A DNA stretch of 64,000 nt from Roseovarius atlanticus (GTDB lineage: Bacteria > Pseudomonadota > Alphaproteobacteria > Rhodobacterales > Rhodobacteraceae): the NCBI RefSeq assembly GCF_001441615.1, contig NZ_LAXJ01000010.1, positions 1-64,000 on the forward strand, in the 5' to 3' direction. Numbering within the stretch: the stretch's first letter is position 1; the number at the start of each line of letters is the position of its first letter. Of the stretch, positions 18,210-28,213 are shown piece after piece. The notes under the pieces are model-generated. The model saw nothing but the letters and a program-made list of their open reading frames with translations, was not told the origin of the DNA and did no database searches. The translations under genes were made by a program, and so were the position numbers.

Positions 18210-19105
18210 CCCCGGCGCAATACGCGCCCGTCCGTCACGAGAAGGCCCAGTGCGATCAGACCGAACCCGGTCCACGCCTCCGCGCCCAACCGCTCGCCCA
18301 GAAACACCGCGCCGAGGCCCGCGGCAAAGGGCGGGATCATCAGCGTCACCAGCATCAGGTTGGCCGCTCCCGCGCGCCGCAGGATGGCGAAGTAGAGCAG
18401 ATAGGCCAGCGCCGTCGACAGCGCCGCGACCGACACCAGTGCTGCCCAGACATGCGCCGACAGATCGAAGCGCGGCACACCGTCGACCCACAGGGCCAAC
18501 GGCAGCATCAAGAGGCTCGACCCCATCAGCATCCCCAGCGCGTTCATCTGCGGTGCCTGGCCCGCCAGCGCCCGCTTGGCCCAGACGCTTGCCAGCGCAT
18601 AGCTCAGCGCCGCGCCCAGAACCGCCATCTGCGCCAGGTTGCGCAAATCCACCCCGCGCAGCAGGTCCGGCCCCATGATCGCGGCCACGCCCGCCAGTCC
18701 CAGCAGCGCCCCCACGATCTTGAGCGGCACCAGCGGCTCGTCGCGCAACAGCAGCCCCGCCACCACCGCGCCGAACACCGCCGTCGTCCCGTTCAGGATC
18801 GAGGCCAGGCCGCTTTGCAACTCCACCTGCGCCCAGAAGATCAGCGAGAACGGGATCGCGTTGTTCAGCGCCCCCATCACCAGATACGCGCCCCAGACCC
18901 TTGGCGCGCGCGGCAGGCGCAGATCCAGCAGCCGCACCACCACCAGCAGGATCGGCACCGCCCAGACCACCCTGTGCAACGTGATGGTCAGCGGCGGCAC
19001 CTCGGTCAGCGCGATTTCGGCGAAAAAGAACGACCCGCCCCAGACGGTGGCCAGCGCCAGCAGCATCAGGGCCGAGACGGCGGAAATGGAAGGACTTGTC
19101 GTCAT
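18206..19105 (-). CDS. EamA/DMT family transporter
   Basis: A 299-residue membrane protein with ten helices in two EamA repeats. ALATVWGGSFFFAEIALTEVPPLTITLHRV is the classic opening of this family. It is likely an exporter of amino acids or other metabolites; the substrate is not identifiable. ATG 19105 is preferred over 19120 because an AAGGGG sequence precedes it. It lies 88 bases after the DUF4864 gene on the same strand, and its stop overlaps the FNR-type site of the stress protein gene. Confidence 0.84.
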   Translation of the reverse strand: MTTSPSISAVSALMLLALATVWGGSFFFAEIALTEVPPLTITLHRVVWAVPILLVVVRLLDLRLPRAPRVWGAYLVMGALNNAIPFSLIFWAQVELQSGLASILNGTTAVFGAVVAGLLLRDEPLVPLKIVGALLGLAGVAAIMGPDLLRGVDLRNLAQMAVLGAALSYALASVWAKRALAGQAPQMNALGMLMGSSLLMLPLALWVDGVPRFDLSAHVWAALVSVAALSTALAYLLYFAILRRAGAANLMLVTLMIPPFAAGLGAVFLGERLGAEAWTGFGLIALGLLVTDGRVLRRG

Positions 19106-19193
19106 GCCCCTTACTGGCATGACGTCAGTGGATGAACGACCCGTTTCTTGCGGAAAGGGCTGCCCTGTCAGTCACTTGCAGGAAATGCGGCGC

Positions 19194-19592
19194 TCAGGCC
19201 AGCCCCTCGCCCGTGCGCTTCACCCGCACCCCGTTGATCTTCCAGCCGCCGGGGCCCTGGATCATCTCGTATTCCAGCTCGTGATACACCCCGTCCGCGC
19301 CCCGGATCAGTACGTCCTGCATCAGCGCATCGCCTTCGTCCCGCTCGCCCAGGAACTCGACCTCCGCAGGCCGCCAGACCATCGGATAGCCGTTCCGCAC
19401 CATCTGCCCGAACCTCTCGGACGAGCCGAAGATGCCCTGAATCATCGGGCTGGCATGGGTAAAGGCCGTATCGAAATCGTCCTGCTGAAACGCGTCAAGC
19501 TGGTCAGAGATCACCTGCCGCGCGGCGTCATCAGCGCGCGCCGGCAGAGCCAAAAGGAAGATTACTACGAGAAAAGACAGAAAACGGGTCAT
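19194..19592 (-). CDS. DUF4864 family secreted protein
   Basis: A 132-residue exported protein with signal peptide MTRFLSFLVVIFLLALPARA. The mature part (VISDQLDAFQQDDFDTAFTHASPMIQGIFGSSERFGQMV) matches DUF4864, an NTF2/cystatin-like family of unknown function. ATG 19592 has a GGAG ribosome site; the upstream Arg-rich extension is unlikely. It lies 60 bases downstream of the cytochrome gene and may belong to the same FNR-controlled transcript. Confidence 0.82.
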   Translation of the reverse strand: MTRFLSFLVVIFLLALPARADDAARQVISDQLDAFQQDDFDTAFTHASPMIQGIFGSSERFGQMVRNGYPMVWRPAEVEFLGERDEGDALMQDVLIRGADGVYHELEYEMIQGPGGWKINGVRVKRTGEGLA

Positions 19593-19652
19593 GACAAAAC
19601 TCCTTTTTGCAGGAGATAGCCCGCCCCGCCGCCGTATCAAATCCGGCTGCGC

Positions 19653-20096
19653 CTACTCCGCCTGGATCGACCGCAGGAACGCCACCAGGTCCGCCACCGG
19701 CGGCGTCACCATCACCGGCTGGCCCGCCTCGGTGCGCACCGCCACCTGCTCGGTCGTGTCGAAGAAATCGCCATAGACCGGCATACCCGACCCGTGCGCG
19801 ACCAGCGGGTCGCGCCCGTCGATCCGCTCGGCCACGCGCAGCACCGGAAAAGTGCCGCCATGGCGCGCGGTCAGCGTCGTCAGATCCGAGGGCTGCACCA
19901 ACAGCACCTCGCGCATCGGGCCTTGGCCATCGGCCCGGGTTCCGTGGCAACTGACGCAATGCTGCGCATAAAGCGCGGCACCGGCTCCGGCATCCCCCTC
20001 CGCCAGAACCGGCCCCGCGCCCAGGGCCAGACATGCAACAACCCCCGTCAACCGCCGGCGTCCGGCCCTTGTCCCTCGCGTGCTGACTGCGCTCAT
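19653..20096 (-). CDS. periplasmic c-type cytochrome
   Basis: A 147-residue exported cytochrome c. After a signal peptide (ending VLAEGDAG) there is one heme-binding CVSCH (Cys47, Cys50, His51). The likely axial Met is in GSGMPVYGDFF. The overall class-I layout with DLVAFLRSIQ at the end suits a small soluble electron carrier. ATG 20096 follows GGAGGAG. A FNR-type site with good -10 spacing lies upstream, which suggests higher expression at low oxygen. Confidence 0.88.
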   Translation of the reverse strand: MSAVSTRGTRAGRRRLTGVVACLALGAGPVLAEGDAGAGAALYAQHCVSCHGTRADGQGPMREVLLVQPSDLTTLTARHGGTFPVLRVAERIDGRDPLVAHGSGMPVYGDFFDTTEQVAVRTEAGQPVMVTPPVADLVAFLRSIQAE

Positions 20097-20208
20097 GTGC
20101 TCCTCCGGGCGTGCAACGATACCGCGCTCCGGCAACCGGCAACTGCGCTCCGGTTTGGCTCGAACGGCATCCTGCGATCCAGTATGCACCCGCACGGCGC
20201 AGCGCACC

Positions 20209-20222
20209 TTGATCTGGATCAT
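20209..20222 (-). promoter_or_regulatory. FNR/FnrL-type site upstream of the cytochrome gene
   Basis: On the minus strand the site reads ATGAT-CCAG-ATCAA, nine of ten matches to the FnrL consensus. A -10-like CATACT (20186-20181) is centred exactly 32 bases downstream, matching class II FNR geometry and predicting a start near 20174 with a leader of about 78 bases before ATG 20096. It lies just past the end of the DUF3047 gene. Confidence 0.75.
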
Positions 20223-20234
20223 GTGGCCACAGTT

Positions 20235-20885
20235 CTACCGCACCTGCAGCCCCATGATCCGCGCCCGGATGGCGCTGTCGGTGTCGTCGCTGTCGCCCGA
20301 CACCGCCAGCCCCACCAGCGACGTCGCCTGTCCGCCGAACGCACGGGCGTAATCGGCCGCCAGATCGACGCTTTCGCGCGCCTCGCCCGTGCCCGCGCCG
20401 CGCAGCACCACCGTCTTGCCCCGCGCACCCAGATAGGGGCTGTCCAGCACCGCGCCCCGTGCGTGCTCGCCACCCCAGACATAGACCAGCACCCGCACAG
20501 CGTCGTTCGACAAAAGCTCGGTCACGCGGCTGCCCGCCACGCGTTCGGCCTCGGCCTCTGGCAGGAACACGAAGTACAGCGCCAGGTTGCGGTCGTCGCC
20601 ACCCTTGCGGGCCAGATCGGTGGGCGGCACGCTTTGCGACACCTGCCAGCTCCACGAGGCGCCACTGGCCCGCCATGCGCTTTGTGGCAATTCACGGTAA
20701 AGCAGCGACACCGCGCCGTCCGACGCCACGTCCAGCGCCCCGCCCCTCCGAGCATACTCATTCCTCGAAAACAGCGAGAACCGCTGATGTTTCCAGCTTT
20801 CGTCAAAGCTCACCGGCGCGGACCATGCCGCAGGCGCCGACAGACAGGTCAGGGCGGCCAGGGCGGCCGACAGGACAATACGCAT
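20235..20885 (-). CDS. DUF3047 family secreted protein
   Basis: A 216-residue exported protein with signal peptide MRIVLSAALAALTCLSAPAAWS. The body follows DUF3047: ESWKHQRFSLFSRNEYARRG near the start, a central DDRNLALYFVFLPEAEA segment, and VLVYVWGGEHARG towards the end. The family appears to form a beta-rich periplasmic domain; its role is unknown. It precedes the cytochrome gene on the same strand, but that gene has its own promoter. Confidence 0.8.
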   Translation of the reverse strand: MRIVLSAALAALTCLSAPAAWSAPVSFDESWKHQRFSLFSRNEYARRGGALDVASDGAVSLLYRELPQSAWRASGASWSWQVSQSVPPTDLARKGGDDRNLALYFVFLPEAEAERVAGSRVTELLSNDAVRVLVYVWGGEHARGAVLDSPYLGARGKTVVLRGAGTGEARESVDLAADYARAFGGQATSLVGLAVSGDSDDTDSAIRARIMGLQVR

Positions 20886-21042
20886 AACATTTCCTCCTCG
20901 TTACCCGCAGTGACCTAGCCGGCCCGCCCGCACGCGCCAGTCACCCTTGCGTGAACCCCGGATCACGCAGCCCGGCGATTGAACCCCTCCGGCCCCGGCG
21001 CCGACGCATCTGCATCCGACGCAATCGAAGGACACGCCGCCC

Positions 21043-21225
21043 ATGCCACCGCCCCTCGCCTTCCCCTGGAAACCCGCCATGCGCCTCGGTGCCGGCCTGC
21101 TGGTGATGGCCCTCACCGCGCCCGACGCCCACAGCGCCGCCCTGCCCTGCAACCCGGCGCTGGACCGTCTGCCGCCTCCCGGCGCCCGGGCCGCTCCGAA
21201 CGGGCCTTGCCACCCGGCAGACTGA
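21043..21225 (+). CDS. possible small secreted peptide
   Basis: A 60-codon frame preceded by AAGGACA. From Met13 it has a signal-like stretch (MRLGAGLLVMALTAPDAHSA) followed by a Pro-rich tail with two Cys. This could be a small exported protein, but the composition is close to what chance gives in such GC-rich DNA. No homolog comes to mind. Kept with low confidence because it fills an otherwise empty gap of about 400 bases. Confidence 0.35.
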   Translation: MPPPLAFPWKPAMRLGAGLLVMALTAPDAHSAALPCNPALDRLPPPGARAAPNGPCHPAD

Positions 21226-21290
21226 AACCGCTCTTCTGTTTTCGAGGCCCGCGCCCTATATCCATGGTGTCAGACAACAGGAGCCTTTTG

Positions 21291-21581
21291 ATGCACCGCG
21301 TCCTCACCATGACAGCCCTCTGCGTCGGCCTTGCCAGCGCGGCGCTTGCACAGGATTACGAAGAACCCGACCCGGCCGATCTGGTGCCCGCCCATTTCAG
21401 CGCCGCCAGTTTTGCCGCCCTCGACCAGTACGATCTTTACGACGTGACACTGGCGCTCAAGCGCGGTCGCAACATCCGGTTGGCCGATTGCACCCCGTCG
21501 CAAAGCCGTGCCATCATCGAGGCGTCCTACGACCGCCGCGCCCCCGCGATGGACATGCTGCGCGCCACCTGCTCGGGCTAA
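21291..21581 (+). CDS. small secreted protein of unknown function
   Basis: A 96-residue protein with an AGGAG ribosome site before ATG 21291 and a signal peptide MHRVLTMTALCVGLASAALA cleaved at AQ. The mature part is acidic at the start (DYEEPDPADLVP) and has two Cys (ADCTPSQS and ATCSG) that may form a disulfide. I do not recognise the family. Its stop overlaps the end of the convergent Ldh-family gene by 4 bases. Confidence 0.65.
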   Translation: MHRVLTMTALCVGLASAALAQDYEEPDPADLVPAHFSAASFAALDQYDLYDVTLALKRGRNIRLADCTPSQSRAIIEASYDRRAPAMDMLRATCSG

Positions 21582-22573
21582 TCCGAACCCGCCAGCCGCT
21601 GCGCCAGCGCCCAGGCGTCGGGGTCGACCTTCACCGGATCGCTGACCGCGCGCGCCTGCCCCGGCATCCGCGCGCCTTCGTCTCGCTGCACGGCTTCTGA
21701 GACCTGGCGGAGCCGGTCGAAAAACGCCCCGCCCGACACGTCTGGGTCCATGATCAGGTAGAAATCCCCGATGTCATGCGGCGCGCCCTCGGGCGTCTTC
21801 AGCGGCCCCAGGTCCACGCCCGCCCGGCTGCCGGTCATCCCCGCCGCCAGCAGCTCGGCCATCAGGCCGAACCCCCAGCCCTTATAGCCCCCCATGCTGA
21901 CCAGCGAGCCTTTCAGCGCCGCCTCCGGGTCTGTCGTGGGCCTGCCCTCGGCATCCACGGCCCAGCCTTCGGGAATGCTCTCTCCGGCGGCCATGGCCAT
22001 GGTGATCTTGCCCAGCGCGACAGTAGTCGTGGACTGGTCGAACAACATCGCCACCCCACCCTTGCCGTCCGGCACGGCGAATGAAATCGGGTTCGTACCG
22101 ATCACGCGATGCTTGCCCCCCGGCGGCGCCACCACCGGCGTTGCGTTGGTCATGCCCAGAACGATGAACCCTTCCCGCGCGATCTGCGCCGTGAAATAGC
22201 CCAGGCTGGTGCAGGTATGCGCGTGACAGACCGCAAAGCTGATCGTCCCCATCTCCTTCGCGGCCTTCACGGCTTCGGGCAGCACCTTCGAGAACGCCGC
22301 CTGCGCGAATCCGGACTTCGCATCCACCTCGACCACCCCGGGCCGCGGTCTGCCGACCTCGGGCACCGCGTCACCCTTGACGCGCCCCGTCTGCAACTGC
22401 TGGCAATAGCTTTCGAGATAGTAAAGCCCGCAGATCCGGTTCCCCAGCCCTTCCGCCTCGCGTACCGCCGCCGCGACCTCGCCCGCGATCCAGTCCTGCG
22501 CACCATGCCTGACCAGCGCCGCCTTCGCCGTCGCCTCGATCTCGTCCAGTGTCACCTGCATGGCGTCCCCCAT
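21578..22573 (-). CDS. Ldh/malate dehydrogenase-2 family oxidoreductase
   Basis: A 331-residue member of the NAD(P)-dependent Ldh2/MdH2 family (malate, sulfolactate, ureidoglycolate, 2,3-diketogulonate or delta1-piperideine-2-carboxylate reductases). Characteristic pieces are GLYYLESYCQQLQTGRVKGD, the active-site-like CHAHTCTSLGYFTAQIAREG, GTNPISFAVPDG and the GGYKGWGFGLMAELLA motif. The exact 2-keto/2-hydroxy acid substrate cannot be read. Met5 (22561) is an alternative start. It lies downstream of lolD with a 58-base gap. Confidence 0.83.
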   Translation of the reverse strand: MGDAMQVTLDEIEATAKAALVRHGAQDWIAGEVAAAVREAEGLGNRICGLYYLESYCQQLQTGRVKGDAVPEVGRPRPGVVEVDAKSGFAQAAFSKVLPEAVKAAKEMGTISFAVCHAHTCTSLGYFTAQIAREGFIVLGMTNATPVVAPPGGKHRVIGTNPISFAVPDGKGGVAMLFDQSTTTVALGKITMAMAAGESIPEGWAVDAEGRPTTDPEAALKGSLVSMGGYKGWGFGLMAELLAAGMTGSRAGVDLGPLKTPEGAPHDIGDFYLIMDPDVSGGAFFDRLRQVSEAVQRDEGARMPGQARAVSDPVKVDPDAWALAQRLAGSD

Positions 22574-22631
22574 TGATCCGTTGGGCGCGGTTTCACCCCG
22601 CCATGTCCCACCCGCGCGCGCAGGGCGCGGT

Positions 22632-23315
22632 TCACCCCACCACGATCCGCCCGTTCTCCAACTTCACCACCCGGTCCATTCGCGCCGCCAGCTCCAGGTT
22701 ATGCGTGGCGATCAGCGCCGCCAGCCCGGTGCCCCGCACCAGCTCCATCAGCGCCGCGAACACCTGATCCGACGTGCCGGGGTCCAGGTTCCCGGTCGGC
22801 TCGTCCGCCAGCAGCAATCGCGGGCTGTTGGCCAACGCCCGGCAGAACGCCACCCGCTGCTGCTCGCCGCCCGACATCGCATTGGGCCGGTGCCCCGCCC
22901 GGTCGGCAATACCCACCTGGCTCAGCAACTCCGCCGCCCGCGCCTCGGCCACCTTGCGGCTGATCCCGTCGGCCAGTTGCGGCAGCACGATGTTCTCTTC
23001 CGCCGTGAATTCCGGCAACAGATGGTGAAACTGATAGACGAACCCCACTTCCTGCCGCCGCGTTATGGTCCGCCGCCGGTCCGACCGGCCCACCATGTCC
23101 TCGCCGCCGATCTCGACAACGCCCGCATCTGCGGTGTCCAGAAGCCCCGCGATATGCAAAAGCGTCGACTTGCCCGCCCCCGAGGGCGCCACCAGCGCCA
23201 CCATCTCGCCTGCACCGATCGTCAGGTCGATCCCCGACAGCACACTCACCTCGTTGGCCTTGCCCTTGTTATAGGCTTTCTCGACCCCCGCCAGCTTCAG
23301 CATCGCTTCACTCAT
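22632..23315 (-). CDS. lolD: lipoprotein-releasing ABC transporter ATPase
   Basis: LolD, 227 residues, powers release of outer-membrane lipoproteins from the inner membrane with LolC/LolE. Walker A is APSGAGKST, the ABC signature is MSGGEQQR and Walker B is [12 protein letters not shown]. The LolD-type [17 protein letters not shown] segment is present. It overlaps the 3' end of lolC by 8 bases, so the two are coupled. A single fused-type permease gene (lolC) is present, as in many alphaproteobacteria. Confidence 0.93.
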   Translation of the reverse strand: MSEAMLKLAGVEKAYNKGKANEVSVLSGIDLTIGAGEMVALVAPSGAGKSTLLHIAGLLDTADAGVVEIGGEDMVGRSDRRRTITRRQEVGFVYQFHHLLPEFTAEENIVLPQLADGISRKVAEARAAELLSQVGIADRAGHRPNAMSGGEQQRVAFCRALANSPRLLLADEPTGNLDPGTSDQVFAALMELVRGTGLAALIATHNLELAARMDRVVKLENGRIVVG

Positions 23316-24621
23316 ACCGCAGCGCCTCCACCGGGTTCATCCGTGCCGCCCGCCGGGCGGGGAAAATCGTCACCACGAAACTCAGGAACAGCGACAGGCC
23401 CACCGCGCTCATCACGTCCCAGAACTCCAGCTTGGCGGGCAGGAAGTAGATCCCCCGCGTGTCCGGCGTCCAGATCGGCTGATCGCTGAAACTGTCCAGA
23501 ATGCCAAAAATCTGGTCGATGTAGAGGGCAAAGAGACACCCCAGAACCGTGCCCATCACCGTGCCGATGATGCCGATAAAGGCCCCGCACATGAAGAACA
23601 CGCGCAGCACCGACCCCTCGGTCAGACCCATCGTGCGCAGAATGCCGATATCGCGCCCCTTGTTCTTGACCAGCATGATAAGGCCACTGGTGATATTCAT
23701 CGCCGCGATCAGCACGAGGATCGACAGGATGATGAACATCACGTTGTCCTCCACTTCCAGCGCCCGCAGAAACCCGCTGCTGGAATCCCGCCAGGTCCAG
23801 ATCTGCGTGTTCTCTCCGGCGGCGTTCAGCAAGTCCAGCGACATCTCGTCCACCCGCTCGGGATCCTCGACCATCACCTCGATCTCGTCCGCCTTGCCCT
23901 CGCTGTTGAAGAAGCTCTGCGCCTCGGCAAAAGGCAGATAAACCCGCACCCGGTCGATATCGTACCGCCCCGCGCTGAACACATAGACCACGTCATAGGC
24001 ATTCACCCGCGGGCTGGTGCCCAACGCTGTGCGGTTTCCGGTGGGGTTGATCACCCGGATCTTGTCGCCCACGCCGATGCCCAGCGTGCTGGCCACGCCA
24101 GACCCGATGGCGATGGGAAAGACGCCGTCCTCGGTCGAGTCCAGCGCGAAATCCTCGATATCCCCCTGCGCCGTCCCGGGGTCCGCAATCCTCGGCAGGC
24201 CCTTCAGATCCTCCAGCGTGATCCCCCGCACCTCGACGCCGGCATTGCGGTCGCCCACGGTGGCCAGAACCTGGTTCTTGATCAGGGGTGCGGCCCTTGT
24301 GACGCCCTCGACCGCGCGCAGGCGCTCGGCCATCGCCTCGTAATCGGTGATCTGCCGGTCGATCCGCCCCGTCTGCTGATCCACCGTGCCGGCATTGTAG
24401 ACCGTCACATGCGCGTTCGACCCCAGAATGGTATCCACGAACTCCGCCCGGAACCCGGCGCGTACCGCCAGCGTGGCAATCAGCGCGAACACCGCCAGCG
24501 TGATGCCGATCAGGCTGATCCACGTCATGACGCTGACCCCGCCTTCGGCCCGCTTGGCCCGCAGATAGCGCCACGCGATCATCGTCTCGAAGGCGGAAAA
24601 CGGCTTGGGCTGGACTGCCAC
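23308..24621 (-). CDS. lolC: lipoprotein-releasing ABC transporter permease
   Basis: A 437-residue inner-membrane permease of the LolC/LolE family. The N-terminus [30 protein letters not shown] leads into the first helix. A periplasmic domain of about 220 residues follows, then three C-terminal helices ([57 protein letters not shown]). With lolD it extracts lipoproteins for transfer to LolA. A dispersed repeat copy lies directly upstream of its promoter region. Confidence 0.92.
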   Translation of the reverse strand: MAVQPKPFSAFETMIAWRYLRAKRAEGGVSVMTWISLIGITLAVFALIATLAVRAGFRAEFVDTILGSNAHVTVYNAGTVDQQTGRIDRQITDYEAMAERLRAVEGVTRAAPLIKNQVLATVGDRNAGVEVRGITLEDLKGLPRIADPGTAQGDIEDFALDSTEDGVFPIAIGSGVASTLGIGVGDKIRVINPTGNRTALGTSPRVNAYDVVYVFSAGRYDIDRVRVYLPFAEAQSFFNSEGKADEIEVMVEDPERVDEMSLDLLNAAGENTQIWTWRDSSSGFLRALEVEDNVMFIILSILVLIAAMNITSGLIMLVKNKGRDIGILRTMGLTEGSVLRVFFMCGAFIGIIGTVMGTVLGCLFALYIDQIFGILDSFSDQPIWTPDTRGIYFLPAKLEFWDVMSAVGLSLFLSFVVTIFPARRAARMNPVEALRYE

Positions 24622-24724
24622 GATGGGAACCTCTGGGTACGTTATGCGTCTCTGCGGTGTATCCGGTGCCGGGATAAGGTCAACCCCGGTTTAGCAGAGG
24701 CGATTGCCGAATGTGGCGAAGCCC

Positions 24725-24933
24725 GCGCGGAATCAAGGCCGAAGGCCGCCGCGCGATCGCCCGCTGACCGAAAGGCGATTGAGTGCAATCGCCGAAAGGG
24801 GGGCCGCCCCCCGGTCTGGCGATTGGGTTCCGTAAGCGCCCCGATCAGATGCTTTTCCGGAAGTGGCAGCAATAAAGTGCATTGAACGACGCTCGGGTCG
24901 CCATCCCGCAGTCTGGCAATCGCGCGGCTATCC
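24725..24933 (+). repeat. dispersed intergenic repeat, copy A
   Basis: About 209 bp homologous to the segments at 46733-46949 and 49695-49864. It runs from GCGCGGAATCAAGGCC to a right end GTCTGGCAATCGCGCGGC. It contains the perfect hairpin GGCGATTG/CAATCGCC (24774-24781, 24786-24793) and a G6/C6 palindrome (24798-24812). No transposase frame or clear target duplication is visible. It fills most of the 365-base gap between lolC and the DUF2937 gene; the rest holds the lolC leader and nothing else I recognise. Confidence 0.85.
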
Positions 24934-24986
24934 GCTGTTTGACAACCCCACCAATAAAATGAGGATCTACCGGCCCGCGCCCACCC

Positions 24987-25496
24987 CTACTCCGCCGGTG
25001 TCGCCTCCGGCCTGCGCCGCACCATCCGGCCAAATCCACCCAGCAGCATCCCGATCAGCGTATACCCCGCCAGAAACCCGCCAAACCCAAACCCGGCCCC
25101 CGCAACGGTCGCCGGTACCGCAGGCTCGAAATCGCCCCAGGTCTTTTGCGCCAGTTCCGGGTCCAGGTATTGCCACCCGATCAGCGCCGCACTGACCGAA
25201 TTCGTCGTCCGCAGATGCTCCAGATGCGCAGACAACCGCTCATGCCGGATCAGGACCTGCCCCATGCTCTCGCTGCGGGCCTGCGCCATGGCGGTGCCGC
25301 GCGCAAGCTCGCTCAGCGCCGCGTCCCGGCTCAGGTCAAGTGCCGCGGCATCCGCGTCGAACCGCTCCACCACCCAGGCCAATTCATCCACAGCGCCCGA
25401 AAGACGCTGCTTATACTGTTGGGAAAACTCGGGAAATTGCGACGCGGCCAGTGCACAGCACAGCCCGCCCGCCAGGGCCAGTCCCTTGGTAATCAT
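24987..25496 (-). CDS. DUF2937 family membrane protein
   Basis: A 169-residue protein with an N-terminal signal-like helix (ITKGLALAGGLCCALAASQFPEFSQQYKQRLSGAVDEL) and a C-terminal helix (TVAGAGFGFGGFLAGYTLIGMLLGGFG). Between them is a long, probably coiled periplasmic stretch. The first part, with EFSQQYKQRL, is typical of DUF2937. The role is unknown. It lies between proS and lolC on the same strand. Confidence 0.82.
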   Translation of the reverse strand: MITKGLALAGGLCCALAASQFPEFSQQYKQRLSGAVDELAWVVERFDADAAALDLSRDAALSELARGTAMAQARSESMGQVLIRHERLSAHLEHLRTTNSVSAALIGWQYLDPELAQKTWGDFEPAVPATVAGAGFGFGGFLAGYTLIGMLLGGFGRMVRRRPEATPAE

Positions 25497-25617
25497 CGCT
25501 CTGCCTCGTGTTGTCTTTTATTGTTTTGAGGCAAGTATAGCGCGTTTCGCACAAATCCAGAAACAAGATTATCGTGACCGGGCGCGGCACCGGCCTAGGC
25601 CCTGCGCCACACGCCCG

Positions 25618-27012
25618 TCACATCCAGGTGTGGAAAGACCGATCCGCCATCGGCTCCACCGTTCCGGCCTCACCGCGATGCGGCGCATAGATCTCGGCGA
25701 TCTTCTCGACCGCCGCCTCCGGCGCCATCTCCTCGCTCTCGCCCGTGCGGCGGCTGGTCAGCTCCACCACGCCGTTCTTCAGGCCCCGCGGCCCCACGGT
25801 GATCCGCCACGGCAGGCCAATGAGGTCCATCGTGGCGAACTTGCCGCCCGCCCGCTCGTCGCGGTCGTCGTAAAGCGGGTCCAGCCCCTTGGCCTTCAGT
25901 GCCGAATAAAGCTTTTCACACGCCGCGTCCGCCTCGCCATCGCCCTGCTTCAGGTTCACGATCCCGGCATGGAACGGCGTCACGCCCTCGGGCCAGATGA
26001 TGCCCTTGTCGTCGTGGCTGGCCTCGATGATCGCGCCCACAAGCCGGCTCACGCCGATCCCGTGACTGCCCATGTGCACGGCAACCGGCTTGCCGTCGGG
26101 GCCTTGCACCGTGGCCCCCATCGGATCGGAATACTTGGTCCCGAAGTAAAAGATCTGGCCCACCTCGATCCCCCGCGCCACGCGGCGGCGCTCCTCCGGG
26201 ATCTGGTTGAAGATGGCCGCGTCATGCGTCTCGTCCGTGCGGGCATAGCGCGACGTGAACTCCTCCAGAACCGCCTGGCACTGCGCCTTGTCGGCATAGT
26301 CGATCTCGCGGTCGCCGAATTTCAGGTCGGTGATCTCGCTGTCATAGAACACCTCGGACTCGCCCGTCTCGGCCAGCACCAGGAATTCATGCGTGTCGTC
26401 GCCCCCGATCGGGCCGGAATCCGCCCGCATCGGAATCGCCTGCAGCCCCATCCGCTCATACGTCCGCAGATAGCTGACCAAATGACGGTTATACGCGTGC
26501 AGCGCGTCTTCCTTCGTCAGGTCGAAATTATAGCCGTCCTTCATGAAGAACTCGCGCCCCCGCATCACGCCGAACCGCGGCCGGATCTCGTCGCGGAACT
26601 TCCACTGGATATGATAGAGCGTCAGCGGCAAATCCCGGTAACTTCCCACATGAGAGCGGAAAATATCCGTGATCAGTTCCTCGTTCGTGGGACCATACAG
26701 CATATCCCGGTCCTGCCGGTCGCGGATGCGCAGCATTTCCGGGCCATAGGCGTCGTACCGTCCGCTCTCGCGCCACAGATCGGCGGATTGCAGCGTCGGC
26801 ATCAGCATCGGGATATGGCCCGCGCGCACCTGCTCCTCGTGGACGATATTTTCCAGCTTGCGCAACACCTTGAAGCCCAAGGGCAGCCACGAATAGATCC
26901 CCGCGCTGGCCTGCTTGATCATCCCGGCCCGCAGCATCAGGCGGTGGCTGGCGATCTGCGCCTCGGCGGGCGTCTCCTTCAGGACCGGCAGGAAATACTT
27001 GGACAGGCGCAT
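25618..27012 (-). CDS. proS: prolyl-tRNA synthetase (short bacterial form)
   Basis: ProS, 464 residues, charges tRNA-Pro. The start [32 protein letters not shown] is typical of the alphaproteobacterial form that lacks the inserted editing domain. Class II motif 1 is near [16 protein letters not shown], motif 2 near [22 protein letters not shown], and motif 3 near [19 protein letters not shown] 27012 follows AGAGG. It is transcribed in the same direction as DUF2937-lolC-lolD, an arrangement familiar in this group. Confidence 0.96.
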   Translation of the reverse strand: MRLSKYFLPVLKETPAEAQIASHRLMLRAGMIKQASAGIYSWLPLGFKVLRKLENIVHEEQVRAGHIPMLMPTLQSADLWRESGRYDAYGPEMLRIRDRQDRDMLYGPTNEELITDIFRSHVGSYRDLPLTLYHIQWKFRDEIRPRFGVMRGREFFMKDGYNFDLTKEDALHAYNRHLVSYLRTYERMGLQAIPMRADSGPIGGDDTHEFLVLAETGESEVFYDSEITDLKFGDREIDYADKAQCQAVLEEFTSRYARTDETHDAAIFNQIPEERRRVARGIEVGQIFYFGTKYSDPMGATVQGPDGKPVAVHMGSHGIGVSRLVGAIIEASHDDKGIIWPEGVTPFHAGIVNLKQGDGEADAACEKLYSALKAKGLDPLYDDRDERAGGKFATMDLIGLPWRITVGPRGLKNGVVELTSRRTGESEEMAPEAAVEKIAEIYAPHRGEAGTVEPMADRSFHTWM

Positions 27013-27145
27013 GGGGAACCTCTGGTCATTGCGTGCTCCCGCCCCGTTTATGGCCTCAACGCCCGCCAGACAAGCCGGAAGGCGCTTGCAACGCTGCCCC
27101 CCTTGCGCGAAAAGCAGGTGACGCATTTCGTTCTCCCGAGGTGGC

Positions 27146-28213
27146 ATGGCCCTTCCCGTCCGGACACAAATTCAATTCTGGGGCATCGCCATCGCGATGT
27201 TCCTCGTTGTCATGTGGTTCCTGGGCGACGTGATCCTGCCTTTCGTGCTGGGCGGCGCGGTGGCCTATTTCCTCGACCCCGTGGCCGACCGTATAGAAAG
27301 CATGGGCGCCTCGCGGGCGGTGGCGGTGGCACTCATCACGCTGGTGGCGATCTGCATCTTCGTGATCATGGCGCTCTTGGTCATTCCCACCCTGGTGAAC
27401 CAGACCGCCAACCTGATCGACATCGCGCCACAGCTCTTCAACGATCTGCAGAACTTCCTCACCGCCCGTTTTCCGGATCTCGTCGACCAGGATTCCACCC
27501 TGCGCCAGTCGCTGGCCACCATCGGCACCACCATCCAGGAACGCGGCGGACAGGTGGTCGAAACCGTGCTCGCCTCCCTTGGCTCGCTCGTCAACGTGGC
27601 CGTCCTGCTGGTCATCGTGCCGGTCGTGGCGTTCTACCTGCTCTACGACTGGGATCGCATGGTGGCCGAGATCGACCGCCTTCTGCCGCGCGAGCACGCC
27701 CCGGTGATCCGCCGCCTTGCGGGCGAGATCGACAACACCCTCGCCAGCTTCATCCGCGGCATGGGCACGGTCTGCCTGATCCTCGGCACCTACTATGCCG
27801 TGGCGCTCATGCTTGTGGGCCTGCAATTCGGCCTTGTCGTCGGCGCCTTCGCGGGCCTCGTCACCTTCATCCCCTACGTGGGCGCGATCCTTGGCGGCGC
27901 GCTGGCCATCGGCCTCGCGCTCTTTCAGTTCTGGGGCGACTGGCTGTCGATCGGCCTCGTCGCCGGCATCTTCGTACTGGGCCAGGTGGTCGAGGGCAAC
28001 ATCCTGACGCCCAAGCTGGTCGGCGAATCCGTGGGCCTGCACCCGGTCTGGCTGATCTTCGCGCTGTCGGTCTTCGGCGCGCTCTTCGGCTTTGTGGGGA
28101 TGCTCGTGGCGGTGCCGGTCGCGGCGGCCATCGGCGTGCTCATGCGCTTTGCCGTGCAACAATATCTCGACAGCGCGCTCTATACCGGGCAAGGCGACCG
28201 GGACACCGAATAA
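27146..28213 (+). CDS. AI-2E family (PerM-like) transporter
   Basis: A 355-residue membrane protein of the AI-2E/PerM family with about eight helices. It has an early [27 protein letters not shown], a central periplasmic segment, and the conserved late [23 protein letters not shown] and [41 protein letters not shown]. Substrates of the family vary, and quorum-signal export is not implied. Its stop shares one base with the hdaA start (TAATG), so the two are coupled. Confidence 0.88.
   Translation: MALPVRTQIQFWGIAIAMFLVVMWFLGDVILPFVLGGAVAYFLDPVADRIESMGASRAVAVALITLVAICIFVIMALLVIPTLVNQTANLIDIAPQLFNDLQNFLTARFPDLVDQDSTLRQSLATIGTTIQERGGQVVETVLASLGSLVNVAVLLVIVPVVAFYLLYDWDRMVAEIDRLLPREHAPVIRRLAGEIDNTLASFIRGMGTVCLILGTYYAVALMLVGLQFGLVVGAFAGLVTFIPYVGAILGGALAIGLALFQFWGDWLSIGLVAGIFVLGQVVEGNILTPKLVGESVGLHPVWLIFALSVFGALFGFVGMLVAVPVAAAIGVLMRFAVQQYLDSALYTGQGDRDTE

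Noticed and set aside
25264..28212. Very long open frame across the complement of proS and the permease
   Set aside because: It is a GC-rich shadow: it lies opposite proS and out of frame with the permease; only its end, from 28213, is the real hdaA.
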